Below are positions 9,081 through 17,237 of a DNA stretch of 64,000 nt, piece by piece. The stretch's first letter is position 1. Every line of letters begins with the position of its first letter. This DNA is from CAYRGY01 sp964424075 (lineage in GTDB: Bacteria; Patescibacteriota; Gracilibacteria; UBA1369), in NCBI GenBank assembly GCA_964424075.1, contig CAYRGY010000001.1, forward strand, positions 310,001 through 374,000. The letters run 5' to 3'. The position numbers and the translations under genes are program-made. The notes beneath the pieces were generated by a model. The model searched no databases. It saw nothing but the letters and a program-made list of their open reading frames with translations, and was not told where the DNA came from.

Positions 9081-11623
9081 TAAAGTAAGTTTTTTAGTTT
9101 ATTTAGTCGGTTCAAAGCCTCCAGTGGAGTAAGTTCTTCAATCTTCATCGCTCTCAATGCCTCTTCAACTGCACTCGGCTTAACTGCTTGATGCTGACGT
9201 TCAACCGGCATTTCAAAATCCAAACTGGTTTGCCCAGAACCGATTTTTTCTTTCTCCAAATCAATCAAAATTTCCTTAGCCCGCGCAATCACTTCTCCTG
9301 GCAAGCCAGCCAATCTAGCCACCTCAATTCCATAGCTCTTATCAACTCCTCCTCGAGCAATTTTATATAAAAACACCACACCATCCTGCTCATTTTCCTC
9401 CACTAAAACACAGTGATTACCAGCTCGCGGCAAACTTGATGCCAGTCCGATCAACTCATGATAATGCGAAGCAAACAAAGTCTTGGCTCCAATTTTATTA
9501 TGCAAAAATTCCATTATTCCCCAAGCAATCGAGACGCCGTCAAATGTGGAAGTACCCCGTCCAATCTCATCCAAAATCACCAAACTGCGCTCTGTCGCCT
9601 TGCTCAAAATATTGGCAGCTTCTTCCATTTCCACCCAAAAAGTACTCTGTCCTTTAGTAAGATTATCTGATGCTCCCACACGCGTAAAAATGCGATCAAC
9701 TAATGAAATTCGCGCCTGCTCAGCCGGCACAAACATACCCAAATGAGCCATTAACACAATCAAGGCTACCTGTCTTAAATAAGTCGACTTCCCACCCATA
9801 TTCGGCCCGGTAATCAGCGATAAGCATTCTCCTGTGTTCAGCTCTGTTGAATTAGGAATGAACCTATCCGTAGGATTTAGTTTTTCTACTACCGGATGTC
9901 TGCCTTCGACAATTTTCAAGTCATAATCATCGGAAATCTCCGGTCTGACATACTTATTTTCCCAACTGACCAAGGCAAAATTCGATATCGCATCGAGATA
10001 GGCGATTTTTGCAGCAGTTGATTTAATTTCAGTAGTTTTATCTACAATTCTAAGACGCAATTTTTCAAAAATATCAGTTTCAATCTTGATCATTTTTTCC
10101 TCTGCCGTCAGCACTCTTTCTTCATATTCCTTCAGCTCTGGAGTAGTGAATCGTTCTGCATTGACCAATGTTTGTTTGCGATCATAATCCTCAGGCACTT
10201 GGGCCAAATTTGCCTTAGAAATCTCGATATAGTAGCCGAAAACCTTATTAAACTTCACCTTCAGAGAATTAATTCCCGTCCTCTCAATTTCCCGAGCCTG
10301 CAATTGTTGAATGAAATTTTTCCCATCTCGACTCAAAGCTTTCAGAGCATCCAATTCCTGGTCATAACCTTCGGCAATCATTCCACCTTCTCGAATAATG
10401 GCAGGTGGTTCATCCACTATGGCACGATCTATTTCCATCCATAATTCCTCCAAACACTCAATCTCTGCGCTAATTTCCGACAATTCCCCACGCCCTTTCA
10501 GTAATTTATCTACTTCACCAATTCCTTGATAAGAAATCACTAGTCCTCGCATGTCCCTAGCACTACCAGTATTCATACTAAGTTTGGATAGCATTCTTTC
10601 AACATCATTAATCGACTTCAAAATCAGTCTTAAATCCAACAGCAAAGACTGCTCACGCTTAAAATATTCCACCAAATCCAAACGTTGTTCAATTTGCTCT
10701 CGATCTCTAAGCGGCTGAACCAAAAGCTTTTTGAGTAGACGGCCACCGGCAGAAGTCATCGTTTTATCCAGCACAGAAAGCAAAGAGCCTTGCACATTTT
10801 TATCCCGCAAAGTCTCCAAAAGCTCTAAATTTTTAACTGTCGCCTCATCCAATTCCATCAAATCGGATGTCTTCAAAACCGCCAAATCCTGCAAATGCTC
10901 CAGAGAGCTTTTCTGCGTTTTATGTAAATACTCAATAATCATTGCTGCAGCTACTTTCAATAAGGCACTCTCTTTAATCTGCAAATTATTATACTCAATT
11001 AAACCGAAGTGTTGCTCTAAAACCTGTTCGACGTCACTCTTCAGTGCATATTCAAAAGCATGCAATTCGGTCAAACTCCGCCGTAAATCTGCAATGTCAA
11101 AATCTGGAGGGACTATTATTTCTGCCGGACGATATTTCTGCAAAAAATCCTCAACTTCCATCACATTTTTGAGATCAACCGAAACAAAATCACCGGTAGA
11201 TAGATCTGCAAAAGCACAAGCAAATCCTTCTTGATCTCCTACTAAAGCTGCCAAATAATTAGATGAATTGCCTTCCAAGACGTTTTCGTCAAGTGTAGTG
11301 CCAGGCGTTATAATCCTTATCACTTCCCGTTTTACAATTCCCGGTAGAGCAGGATCGGAAACTTGCTCACAAATTGCCACCTTTTTTCCTGCTTTGGTTA
11401 ATTTGGCAATATAGCCAGTAGCAGCATGATAGGGGATACCACACATCGGAATCTTGCCCTCACCCTTATTGCGAGCAGTCAAAGTAATACCCAATATCGC
11501 TGATGCTTCTAGCGCATCCTGATCGAACATTTCATAGAAATCTCCCAGTCGAAAAAACAGTATAGTATCGGCATTCTCTGCCTTAATCTCAAAATACTGC
11601 TTCATCATTGGAGTAAGTGCCAT
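9080..11623 (-). CDS. mutS: DNA mismatch repair ATPase MutS
   Basis: MutS binds mispaired or looped DNA. The 847-aa protein has the mismatch-reading loop GDFYEMF near residue 28-34, the Walker A motif GPNMGGKST near residue 605, the DEIGRGTSTFDG Walker B/signature block and the C-terminal FASHYHEL motif. Its length matches the usual 800-860 aa. The start at MALTPMMKQYFEIK is the family start. It is the first gene of a mutS-mutL unit. The 430-nt upstream stretch on the same strand is the hairpin-rich region at 11640-12060; I see no convincing promoter right before the ATG. Confidence 0.98.
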   Translation of the reverse strand: MALTPMMKQYFEIKAENADTILFFRLGDFYEMFDQDALEASAILGITLTARNKGEGKIPMCGIPYHAATGYIAKLTKAGKKVAICEQVSDPALPGIVKREVIRIITPGTTLDENVLEGNSSNYLAALVGDQEGFACAFADLSTGDFVSVDLKNVMEVEDFLQKYRPAEIIVPPDFDIADLRRSLTELHAFEYALKSDVEQVLEQHFGLIEYNNLQIKESALLKVAAAMIIEYLHKTQKSSLEHLQDLAVLKTSDLMELDEATVKNLELLETLRDKNVQGSLLSVLDKTMTSAGGRLLKKLLVQPLRDREQIEQRLDLVEYFKREQSLLLDLRLILKSINDVERMLSKLSMNTGSARDMRGLVISYQGIGEVDKLLKGRGELSEISAEIECLEELWMEIDRAIVDEPPAIIREGGMIAEGYDQELDALKALSRDGKNFIQQLQAREIERTGINSLKVKFNKVFGYYIEISKANLAQVPEDYDRKQTLVNAERFTTPELKEYEERVLTAEEKMIKIETDIFEKLRLRIVDKTTEIKSTAAKIAYLDAISNFALVSWENKYVRPEISDDYDLKIVEGRHPVVEKLNPTDRFIPNSTELNTGECLSLITGPNMGGKSTYLRQVALIVLMAHLGMFVPAEQARISLVDRIFTRVGASDNLTKGQSTFWVEMEEAANILSKATERSLVILDEIGRGTSTFDGVSIAWGIMEFLHNKIGAKTLFASHYHELIGLASSLPRAGNHCVLVEENEQDGVVFLYKIARGGVDKSYGIEVARLAGLPGEVIARAKEILIDLEKEKIGSGQTSLDFEMPVERQHQAVKPSAVEEALRAMKIEELTPLEALNRLNKLKNLL

Positions 11624-11912
11624 GGCCCAGAATTAAGCTTAGTGGCAGCATAATAACAGACCATCTTGGATTTGTTAGTGCAAGAAAGAAAAAAGGCTTG
11701 AAACAGAGAGGCATTTTGTTTCTTAGCAAAACTTAGTGCCTACCCATTTGATTAATCAAACGCAATCCTTAATTATGCAAGTTGCAGATAAGACCGTATC
11801 TGCAATCCTTGACAAGAATATGCAACGCCTACGGTTAAAATCGAATGGCTGCGAGTCTAGTAAAAGGATTCCTCCTCCGGGCAGCGCAGGCGGCGACCGC
11901 CATCCCTTAAGA

Positions 11913-11952
11913 GGCCCCCGTTGATCGAGCAATCGTCCGGGGCCTTCGTTTT
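11913..11952 (+). terminator. Candidate intrinsic terminator (GC-rich stem)
   Basis: The stem GGCCCC (11913-11918) pairs with GGGGCC (11939-11944) around a 20-nt loop and is followed by TTCGTTTT. It would end a plus-strand RNA coming from the 11.70-11.90 kb hairpin region. Confidence 0.4.
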
Positions 11953-11958
11953 GACCAA

Positions 11959-11987
11959 AAAAAGAGGCTTGCTTAAGGCCTCTTTTT
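11959..11987. terminator. Bidirectional intrinsic terminator
   Basis: A perfect 10-bp stem AAAAAGAGGC / GCCTCTTTTT (11959-11968, 11978-11987) with a 9-nt loop gives a U-tract on both strands. It can stop transcription from the lexA side on the minus strand before mutS, or from the left on the plus strand. Confidence 0.65.
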
Positions 11988-12071
11988 GCAGCTGTCCCGT
12001 AAACAGCTACTCCATGGCGCATACCAGTGGCGTCTATAGGCATGCGACCCTAAAAGAAAAACCGCCAATAA

Positions 12072-12275
12072 TTACAATAAGGACCTCTTAATATTCATTT
12101 TCTTTACTGACATCTCCAGCTTTTGTATACGCATTAATCTTTCCAAGTCAGAGAAAAGCTTACGCGCATTTTCCACACTTTCAGATAGATTACGACGATT
12201 AATCGGCACAATAAGACTTCTTTGTTTTCTCCTTCGAATTGTTTTTAAAAGGTTCAGCATTTCTATTTTACTCAT
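12072..12275 (-). CDS. Small basic hypothetical protein
   Basis: This 67-aa ORF opens MSKIEMLNLLKTIRRRKQRS and is rich in Lys, Arg and Leu, with a predicted helical C-terminal half (about residues 30-60). There is no membrane segment and no motif I recognise. The ATG follows an AT-rich, SD-less leader like that of lexA. It lies about 300 nt downstream of lexA on the same strand and just before the hairpin-rich region, so it could be a small nucleic-acid-binding protein in the lexA transcript. That role is inference from charge and position only. Confidence 0.45.
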   Translation of the reverse strand: MSKIEMLNLLKTIRRRKQRSLIVPINRRNLSESVENARKLFSDLERLMRIQKLEMSVKKMNIKRSLL

Positions 12276-12343
12276 AGTTTTGACGTTAAATTTTTAGATA
12301 TTGTGCTCGGCCTACGCCTCGCGCTTTCGCTCGGGGGCTGTCC

Positions 12344-12502
12344 TTATGCTACCTGTGCTATTTTAGAAACCTTTCGCACAAATGGCGCAGTATTTGAGAT
12401 CAATCTCGGACCTGCCACACTAACCTCTCTACGTTTCTTAGGCAGTGGCATAGGATCAAATAATTTATTTTTAGGTATTGTTTTGATGATAATTCTAATC
12501 AT
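12344..12502 (-). CDS. Possible 52-aa basic protein
   Basis: In the gap between lexA and the 67-aa gene, a minus-strand ATG at 12502-12500 opens 52 codons ending TAA at 12344. The product is strongly basic (PLPKKRREVS in the middle) and lies in the same direction as its neighbours. There is no SD and no family I recognise. The opposite strand also has a frame of similar length, so the coding assignment is weak. Just beyond its stop is a GC-rich patch (12305-12340) with the short repeats GGC/GCC and GCGAAAGC, unlike the AT-rich surroundings. Confidence 0.25.
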   Translation of the reverse strand: MIRIIIKTIPKNKLFDPMPLPKKRREVSVAGPRLISNTAPFVRKVSKIAQVA

Positions 12503-12573
12503 ATTTTTTGGGTTAAATTTTAATTTTTAAGCACATTTAATAAGCGTTCAATTAGAACCAAATTTCAGTCTGT

Positions 12574-13194
12574 TTATCTTTTATAATGTCTAATCAGTCC
12601 GGTGACTACTCCTTGTATGCACAAGCTGTTTTCCGGATAGATATTTTCATAGTTACTATTTTCCGGTTTTAAGTACACTTGGCCTTGATCAGTCATATAA
12701 GTCTTAACTGTACTTTGATTGTCAACAAGTGCGACCACTATATCTCCTGGGCGAGGTTCTAATGTTTTACAGACAACTACAATATCACCTTCATATATTC
12801 CGGCATCAATCATACTGTCTCCGGTCACTCTTAGTAGGAATGACTCTTTATTCCGGTAGACATTATCTTCGCCGACACTGACCCATTCTTCTACATATTC
12901 CTCACTAGCTACAGGATTTCCGGCAGGAATAGCACCCAGAAGAGGAAGCTTAAAGCTACCGCTTTCCAGTTTTTCTTTAACTGATCCTAAAAGCTTAATT
13001 CCTCGGTGGCCGTCTTCTTTAATTATGCGACCTTTTTCTTCGAGAGCTTTGAGAAGCTTTAAAATACTATTGTCGGAGCTGACTCCAAAGTATTCTTTCA
13101 TCTCCCGAATAGTCGGAGAGCCACCATTTTGCATTTGGTACTCTTCAATAAAATTAAGGAGTGCTTCTTGTTTTTCAGTTAAAATTTCTGCCAT
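12574..13194 (-). CDS. lexA: SOS repressor LexA
   Basis: LexA represses DNA-damage genes and cleaves itself when RecA filaments form. The 206-aa protein has the winged-helix N-terminus (EKQEALLNFIEEYQ ... GGSPTIREMKEYFGVSS), then the S24 protease domain. The cleavage site is Ala91-Gly92 in GAIPAGNP, the nucleophile Ser127 in TGDSMIDAG, and the general base Lys164 in STVKTYM. Spacing matches E. coli LexA (84/85, 119, 156) with a constant offset. The promoter contains a palindrome in its spacer, consistent with autoregulation. recF, uvrA and mutSL lie elsewhere in the window, but I do not see the same palindrome before them. Confidence 0.97.
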   Translation of the reverse strand: MAEILTEKQEALLNFIEEYQMQNGGSPTIREMKEYFGVSSDNSILKLLKALEEKGRIIKEDGHRGIKLLGSVKEKLESGSFKLPLLGAIPAGNPVASEEYVEEWVSVGEDNVYRNKESFLLRVTGDSMIDAGIYEGDIVVVCKTLEPRPGDIVVALVDNQSTVKTYMTDQGQVYLKPENSNYENIYPENSLCIQGVVTGLIRHYKR

Positions 13195-13215
13195 TCGTTT
13201 TTTGATTACAGCCCA

Positions 13216-13244
13216 AGTATAGGTGAGGAAAAACTCACCGTCAA
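13216..13244 (-). promoter_or_regulatory. lexA promoter with palindromic operator in the spacer
   Basis: On the minus strand, TTGACG (13244-13239) and TATACT (13221-13216) are exactly 17 nt apart. The palindrome GGTGAG-N6-CTCACC (13222-13239) fills that spacer. A repressor bound here would block polymerase, so it is the natural candidate for this organism's LexA box. An outer AAGTAT/ATACTT pair extends the dyad. Predicted transcription would start about 13 nt before the ATG, leaving no room for a Shine-Dalgarno sequence. Confidence 0.7.
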
Positions 13245-13291
13245 TACTTTTTTATAAAAATGCTAAAAAGCTCTAAAACAAAAGCAAAAAG

Positions 13292-13819
13292 CTATACTTC
13301 ATATTCGAATATGTTTCTTTCCCTCACCTTGACCAGACTAAATAAAGGTGTCAAAAACTTTAATCCAATTACCTTATTATAGAGTCGAACTTTACTATTA
13401 TAAATTTCCAATTGCTTTTCTATTTTTTGCCCATATTCATTCATTAACTTCTTAATCCCCAGCAGGTTATGGTCCTTCTTGGCTTTAGTATCGTCGGAAA
13501 TTTTGGCAAAAATTTCATTGAGCATATTGCTTAGCATTAATTCATTATTCACTTTCTGCCCATTACATTCTGTTACATGCATGGCGTCAGATCGCAGCTC
13601 TATCAGTTCTTTTTCATTTATTCCCAAGCTGAAGGGTTTGAGATACTCAATTAATAACGGGATCAAATCAGACCTCTTTCTGACACTCAAATTCAATTTA
13701 AACCACAAATCATCCAGTTTGCTACTGGCATTATTAAGGTAAATATAGGCCATTATCGTCACAAATGCGATAACGATAATTAATGCCAATAGAATATTTA
13801 ACCAGATTGCGAACTCCAT
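13292..13819 (-). CDS. LemA-like membrane-anchored protein
   Basis: This 175-aa protein has one N-terminal membrane segment (about residues 6-29, LNILLALIIVIAFVTIMAYI). A helical domain follows with LemA-type features: 'KRSDLIPLLIEYLKPF' after the anchor and 'YNSKVRLYNKVI' near the C-terminus. LemA family proteins are small helical envelope proteins of unclear function. It overlaps the upstream glycosyltransferase by 22 nt and is last in the ftsW-murG-glycosyltransferase run, which hints at a wall-related role. The assignment is by pattern and is moderately secure. Confidence 0.7.
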   Translation of the reverse strand: MEFAIWLNILLALIIVIAFVTIMAYIYLNNASSKLDDLWFKLNLSVRKRSDLIPLLIEYLKPFSLGINEKELIELRSDAMHVTECNGQKVNNELMLSNMLNEIFAKISDDTKAKKDHNLLGIKKLMNEYGQKIEKQLEIYNSKVRLYNKVIGLKFLTPLFSLVKVRERNIFEYEV

Positions 13820-14931
13820 AATGAGATGATTATTTTTTGATATTGATCAGTTACCATTTTTGCACTTCGTTTCCAGGAATAGGGATTCTTAAATTTCTGC
13901 GGCTCACTCTTCAAAGCAATCATTATCTTTTCAGCTATCTTTTTATCACTAAATTTTAAATTTAGCAAAGTTGCACTGCCACCTGTAATCTCTCGGTGTA
14001 CTTCCAGATCGGATGCGACTACCCGACAACCATTAACCAGCGCATCCAAAATAGGAATATTGAATCCTTCAGCTTGACTCAGATGCACAAAAGCTTCGGT
14101 CGATTGATAGAATGCCGGTAAATCCTGAGTTGAAATTGGCCCTGTTCTAATTACACTCTTACCGAATTTTTGATCAAAATCAGCATAAAACTTGGTCGCC
14201 AACACCTTTCCACCACCTAGCACCAATTTATAGCCTCTCGGCTCCAGGTATTTCTCGAAAATACGCACTAGTCTGGGTACATTTTTACGCTTGTCAAAGC
14301 CTCCCAAGTAAAAAATAAATTTATCTTTAGGCTTGATCCCATATTTATTGAGAGTCTTCTCTGCCTGCTTTACTTTTTTGCCGTTAAATACACTGGCATT
14401 AGGAGCGACAAAGACCTGTTTAAATTGCATTTTTTTTAGGTCTTTTGCTGTGCTTTCTGATACGGTTAAAACTAAATCTGCAACCTTCAAATTCAAACGA
14501 ATCACCCAATTATACAACCCACCCAATAAACTGGCCCGTCCATAATCACGCCGTTGCCAGGGAATGATGTCATGAACAGTCACAATAGTCGGTTTACAGA
14601 ATAGCTGAAACAGGCAGGGATAAGGATGGTGAATAACTTCTACCCGTTGCTTACGCCAAACTCGTTTTAGCTGAAAATATTCCCAATAACTTTTGGCTAA
14701 ACCTGCACTAATCCATTTTAGAATTCGCAACTCCGGTAGTACAACCAACTGCAAATTATCATAAGCTTTCCACTTTGTGGCCTCCTTAACCGGTTCATTT
14801 GAAACCACAATCAATTCCAAATCCGGTCGCTCATGCAACATTGCTTCCAACAGATTATTTAAATAATTACCTATACCTGTGTATGGTTTGTTTAAAAAGC
14901 GTCCATTGATACCAATTTTAAGTTTTGGCAT
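13798..14931 (-). CDS. Glycosyltransferase, GT4 family
   Basis: A 377-aa GT-B fold glycosyltransferase. The N-terminal domain starts with the acceptor-loop glycines in GINGRFLNKPYTGIGNYL and has VTVHDIIPW. The C-terminal donor domain has FYLGGFDKRKNVPRL and the nucleotide-sugar site HLSQAEGFNIPILDAL (an E-x7-E pattern). These are GT4 hallmarks. Donor and acceptor cannot be read from sequence; mannosyl- or glucosyl-transfer to a surface glycan is typical of relatives. It overlaps murG by 14 nt upstream and the LemA-like gene downstream, inside an envelope operon. Confidence 0.88.
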   Translation of the reverse strand: MPKLKIGINGRFLNKPYTGIGNYLNNLLEAMLHERPDLELIVVSNEPVKEATKWKAYDNLQLVVLPELRILKWISAGLAKSYWEYFQLKRVWRKQRVEVIHHPYPCLFQLFCKPTIVTVHDIIPWQRRDYGRASLLGGLYNWVIRLNLKVADLVLTVSESTAKDLKKMQFKQVFVAPNASVFNGKKVKQAEKTLNKYGIKPKDKFIFYLGGFDKRKNVPRLVRIFEKYLEPRGYKLVLGGGKVLATKFYADFDQKFGKSVIRTGPISTQDLPAFYQSTEAFVHLSQAEGFNIPILDALVNGCRVVASDLEVHREITGGSATLLNLKFSDKKIAEKIMIALKSEPQKFKNPYSWKRSAKMVTDQYQKIIISLWSSQSG

Positions 14932-15976
14932 GTTCCAGAATTAAGTCGACAATTTTATCTGCGGCATTATTAGGTTTCATTTCAGCTTCAGCCCGCATTT
15001 TTAGTACTTTTTTCAAATCAGAACTCAGATCATATCTATCTAAATCAATCACAACCTCACTAAGTACAACGGAAGGGTTTTCCTCAGCAAACACCTCTGC
15101 GTTGCGGATTTGATCGCCTCGGCTGCCTTTAACCAAGGGAACCAGCACTGATGCTTTGCCCAAAAAAGCAATTTCCGCTAATGAGTTGGCACCGCTACGA
15201 GTAACGATAATATCAGCTAGAGCATACAAATCCTTCATCTCTTCAGCAGCGTATTCTAGGGCAAAATAACCATTTTCATTTTCCAAATCTTCTCGCTTTT
15301 TACCCCGACCGCACAGATGAATGAACTCATACTCCTTTAAATAATCTCTTAATCTTTTCCAAATTAAATCATTCACAAATCCTGCTCCTTGACTACCCCC
15401 CATCACTAAAACTACCGGTTTTTTACCGCTCAGACCGGTCAGCTTCAGAGCTCGCTTTCGATCACCATCACGCAATTCCTCACGCACCGGATTGCCTGTC
15501 ACTTCCACACGTTTTCCGGAAATGTGCTTTCGACTTTCTTCAAATGACACACAAATAATGTCGGCCACATGCGCCGCTATTTGATTAGCCAGGCCCGGCA
15601 CTACATCCGACTCATGCAAAATAACCGGTTTTAAGGCAAGAAAACCACCAATAGCTACCGGAAAACTTACATATCCACCTTTGCAAAAAACCACATCCGG
15701 ATTAAACCGCTTAATTTTGAAAAAAGCTTCCAGCACTCCCCACACCGCTTTAAAAATATCAAACAAATTTTGCAAATCGAAATAGCGCCTGATTTTACCG
15801 CAACTCACTCCTTCATAGCGCCAGCCCAACTCACTGATCATTTTACGCTCCATCCCTTTTTTGGAGCCAATATACAAAATTTCCAGATCGGGATGCTTGT
15901 GCTTTAACTTATTTAGTAAGGCGATATTGGGAATTATATGACCCCCTGTACCCCCGCCCGCTACTACCACGCGCAT
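14918..15976 (-). CDS. murG: UDP-GlcNAc:lipid I GlcNAc transferase MurG
   Basis: MurG adds GlcNAc to lipid I to make lipid II on the inner face of the membrane. The N-terminal loop VVAGGGTGGHIIPN is diagnostic, and later VLVMGGSQGAGFVND and the donor-site stretch TRSGANSLAEIAFLGKASVLVPL are typical. I place the start at the ATG at 15976, because the family begins right before VVVAGGGTGGH. A frame extends 14 codons further upstream (to 16018) but lies wholly in the ftsW 3' end. With this start the gene overlaps ftsW by 68 nt. Confidence 0.95.
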   Translation of the reverse strand: MRVVVAGGGTGGHIIPNIALLNKLKHKHPDLEILYIGSKKGMERKMISELGWRYEGVSCGKIRRYFDLQNLFDIFKAVWGVLEAFFKIKRFNPDVVFCKGGYVSFPVAIGGFLALKPVILHESDVVPGLANQIAAHVADIICVSFEESRKHISGKRVEVTGNPVREELRDGDRKRALKLTGLSGKKPVVLVMGGSQGAGFVNDLIWKRLRDYLKEYEFIHLCGRGKKREDLENENGYFALEYAAEEMKDLYALADIIVTRSGANSLAEIAFLGKASVLVPLVKGSRGDQIRNAEVFAEENPSVVLSEVVIDLDRYDLSSDLKKVLKMRAEAEMKPNNAADKIVDLILEHAKT

Positions 15977-17213
15977 AATCAGAGTGTTTAGAAAGCTGTA
16001 AAAGTATACCTGTTGCAATTAATATCGCAATCAAAGAAGATCCACCATAGCTCACAAATGGCAAAGTCAAGCCGGTAACCGGCATTAGCGCTACATTTAC
16101 TGCAATGTTTACAAAGGCTTGTAACACAATCCAGGTAGTAATTCCAGTCGCCAGAATTTCCACATATCGATTAGGTGCTCCGCGAGCTATTAAAAAGCCT
16201 CGATAAGCAATCACTGTATAGGCAATTACCACAAAAATAATGCGCAAAAAGCCCAATTCTTCAGCTGATGCTGCGAATATGAAATCATCAGTAGCTTGGG
16301 GAAGCCAGTAAGATTTTTGCACCCCTTGAGTCAAACCTTTGCCCCAAAAACCTCCACTCCCAATAGCGATTTTCGATTGTTCGGACTGCCAACAATAATC
16401 CTGCTCACAATTACTTCCGCTGTCCATGAAGGCCAAAAAACGCTCCTGTACATGGGATACATTGGAAATTATCAGCCCGGCAATCATTACTACAACCACA
16501 CCACCAACAGCCAAATGCTTCCAACTGGCCCCACCGATAAAGTACATTGCAGTGGCTATTGAAGCGATTACCAGAGTACTTCCCAAATCGGGCTGCAGTA
16601 GCACCGGTAAAATCATAATTCCGGCAATCACGCAAAATGGGAGAAAGCCATTTTGCAGCGACTTAATCGATTGCCTTTTCTTGTCCAGCCAAGTTGCCAA
16701 ATAAAGAATCAATCCTAATTTTGCCAACTCTGTAGGTTGAATTGAAGTATCAAAAATAATCAACCAGGAGCGGGCAAAAGTTGTATATTTGGAGCCGGCG
16801 AACAGTACTACAATTAACAGCAAAACTGCTCCCGCATACCAGATTGATGAGGTCTTTTTCCAGAAAGTATAAGGGATACGTGCAAACAAAAACATCATTA
16901 AAACACCAATACCTAGGCGGGCTAAGTGTCTTTTAAATAAAAAATAACAATCAACAGCCGCATCATCACAATTGGGATATAGAATATCAGGAGCTGACAA
17001 TTGAATAGATTTAGGCACTCCGATACTGGTAATCATTACTAAGCCAAAAATCAGCAGAAAGATAACTGCGGTTAATAATACCGGATCAGCCTTATTTTGC
17101 TTGATTCTGGACTTAAGTCTGTTTTTACCTTTCTTTAAAAAAGCTTTTAACACAAAGCCAATGTTACTTTGATTTAGCGTAAAAATAGTAACAAAGCCCC
17201 CCTTGAAAAGCAA
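15909..17213 (-). CDS. ftsW: Peptidoglycan glycosyltransferase FtsW (SEDS family)
   Basis: This polytopic protein has SEDS hallmarks: PTELAKLGLILYLATWL, LQPDLGSTLVI, EELGFL, and the terminal GLTLPFVSYGGSSL. About ten membrane segments are visible. It polymerises lipid II, and pairing with murG points to FtsW rather than RodA. The start is uncertain: a TTG at 17213 gives 434 aa, while a GTG at 17153 (LKAFLKKGKNRLKSR) removes 20 residues and avoids overlap with the divergent lspA promoter. The C-terminal tail is basic and Ser/Gly/Tyr-rich and is encoded in the region shared with murG. Confidence 0.93.
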   Translation of the reverse strand: MLFKGGFVTIFTLNQSNIGFVLKAFLKKGKNRLKSRIKQNKADPVLLTAVIFLLIFGLVMITSIGVPKSIQLSAPDILYPNCDDAAVDCYFLFKRHLARLGIGVLMMFLFARIPYTFWKKTSSIWYAGAVLLLIVVLFAGSKYTTFARSWLIIFDTSIQPTELAKLGLILYLATWLDKKRQSIKSLQNGFLPFCVIAGIMILPVLLQPDLGSTLVIASIATAMYFIGGASWKHLAVGGVVVVMIAGLIISNVSHVQERFLAFMDSGSNCEQDYCWQSEQSKIAIGSGGFWGKGLTQGVQKSYWLPQATDDFIFAASAEELGFLRIIFVVIAYTVIAYRGFLIARGAPNRYVEILATGITTWIVLQAFVNIAVNVALMPVTGLTLPFVSYGGSSLIAILIATGILLQLSKHSDYARGSSGRGYRGSYNSQYRLTK

Positions 17214-17231
17214 GAATGATCTCTGTAGGTT
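17203..17231 (+). promoter_or_regulatory. Candidate lspA promoter giving a near-leaderless transcript
   Basis: TTGAAA (17203-17208), 17 nt, TAGGTT (17226-17231). The A of the lspA ATG is 7 nt downstream of the -10 element, so transcription could begin at or next to the start codon. Confidence 0.4.
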
Positions 17232-17237
17232 ATCATC

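Larger units (their letters stand above)
11700..12060. ncRNA. Hairpin-rich non-coding region, candidate structured RNA (strand uncertain)
   Basis: This region between mutS and a small upstream gene holds a chain of inverted repeats that no reading frame explains. They are AGGCA/TGCCT (11709-11713, 11737-11741) enclosing TTTTG/CAAAA; a 9-bp TTGCAGATA/TATCTGCAA with a 6-nt loop (11782-11805); GGCGG/CCGCC (near 11890); GGCCCC/GGGGCC (11913-11944); a 10-bp terminator-like stem (11959-11987); AGCTGT/ACAGCT (11990-12008); and GCATACC/GGCATGC (12019-12045). I tested by eye for tmRNA, RNase P, SRP and 6S signatures and found none. It could be two RNAs on opposite strands sharing terminators, or a long mutS leader. 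Confidence 0.45.

Noticed and set aside
10731..11234. 167-codon plus-strand frame inside mutS
   Set aside because: Antisense shadow; mutS is fully conserved on the other strand.
11736..12043. Overlapping frames of 62 (+) and 95 (-) codons in the hairpin-rich region
   Set aside because: They run across terminator stems and perfect hairpins, lack RBS and resemble no protein.
11881..12060. tmRNA, RNase P, SRP or 6S RNA
   Set aside because: No tag reading frame, CCA end, GAGGAAAGTCC, GGAAGGAAGCA or other diagnostic sequence on either strand.
12303..12530. Plus-strand 75-codon frame with a hydrophobic end
   Set aside because: GTG start, no RBS, faces against both neighbours; the hydrophobic stretch comes from an AT-rich sequence. 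A basic minus-strand frame competes and is itself weak.
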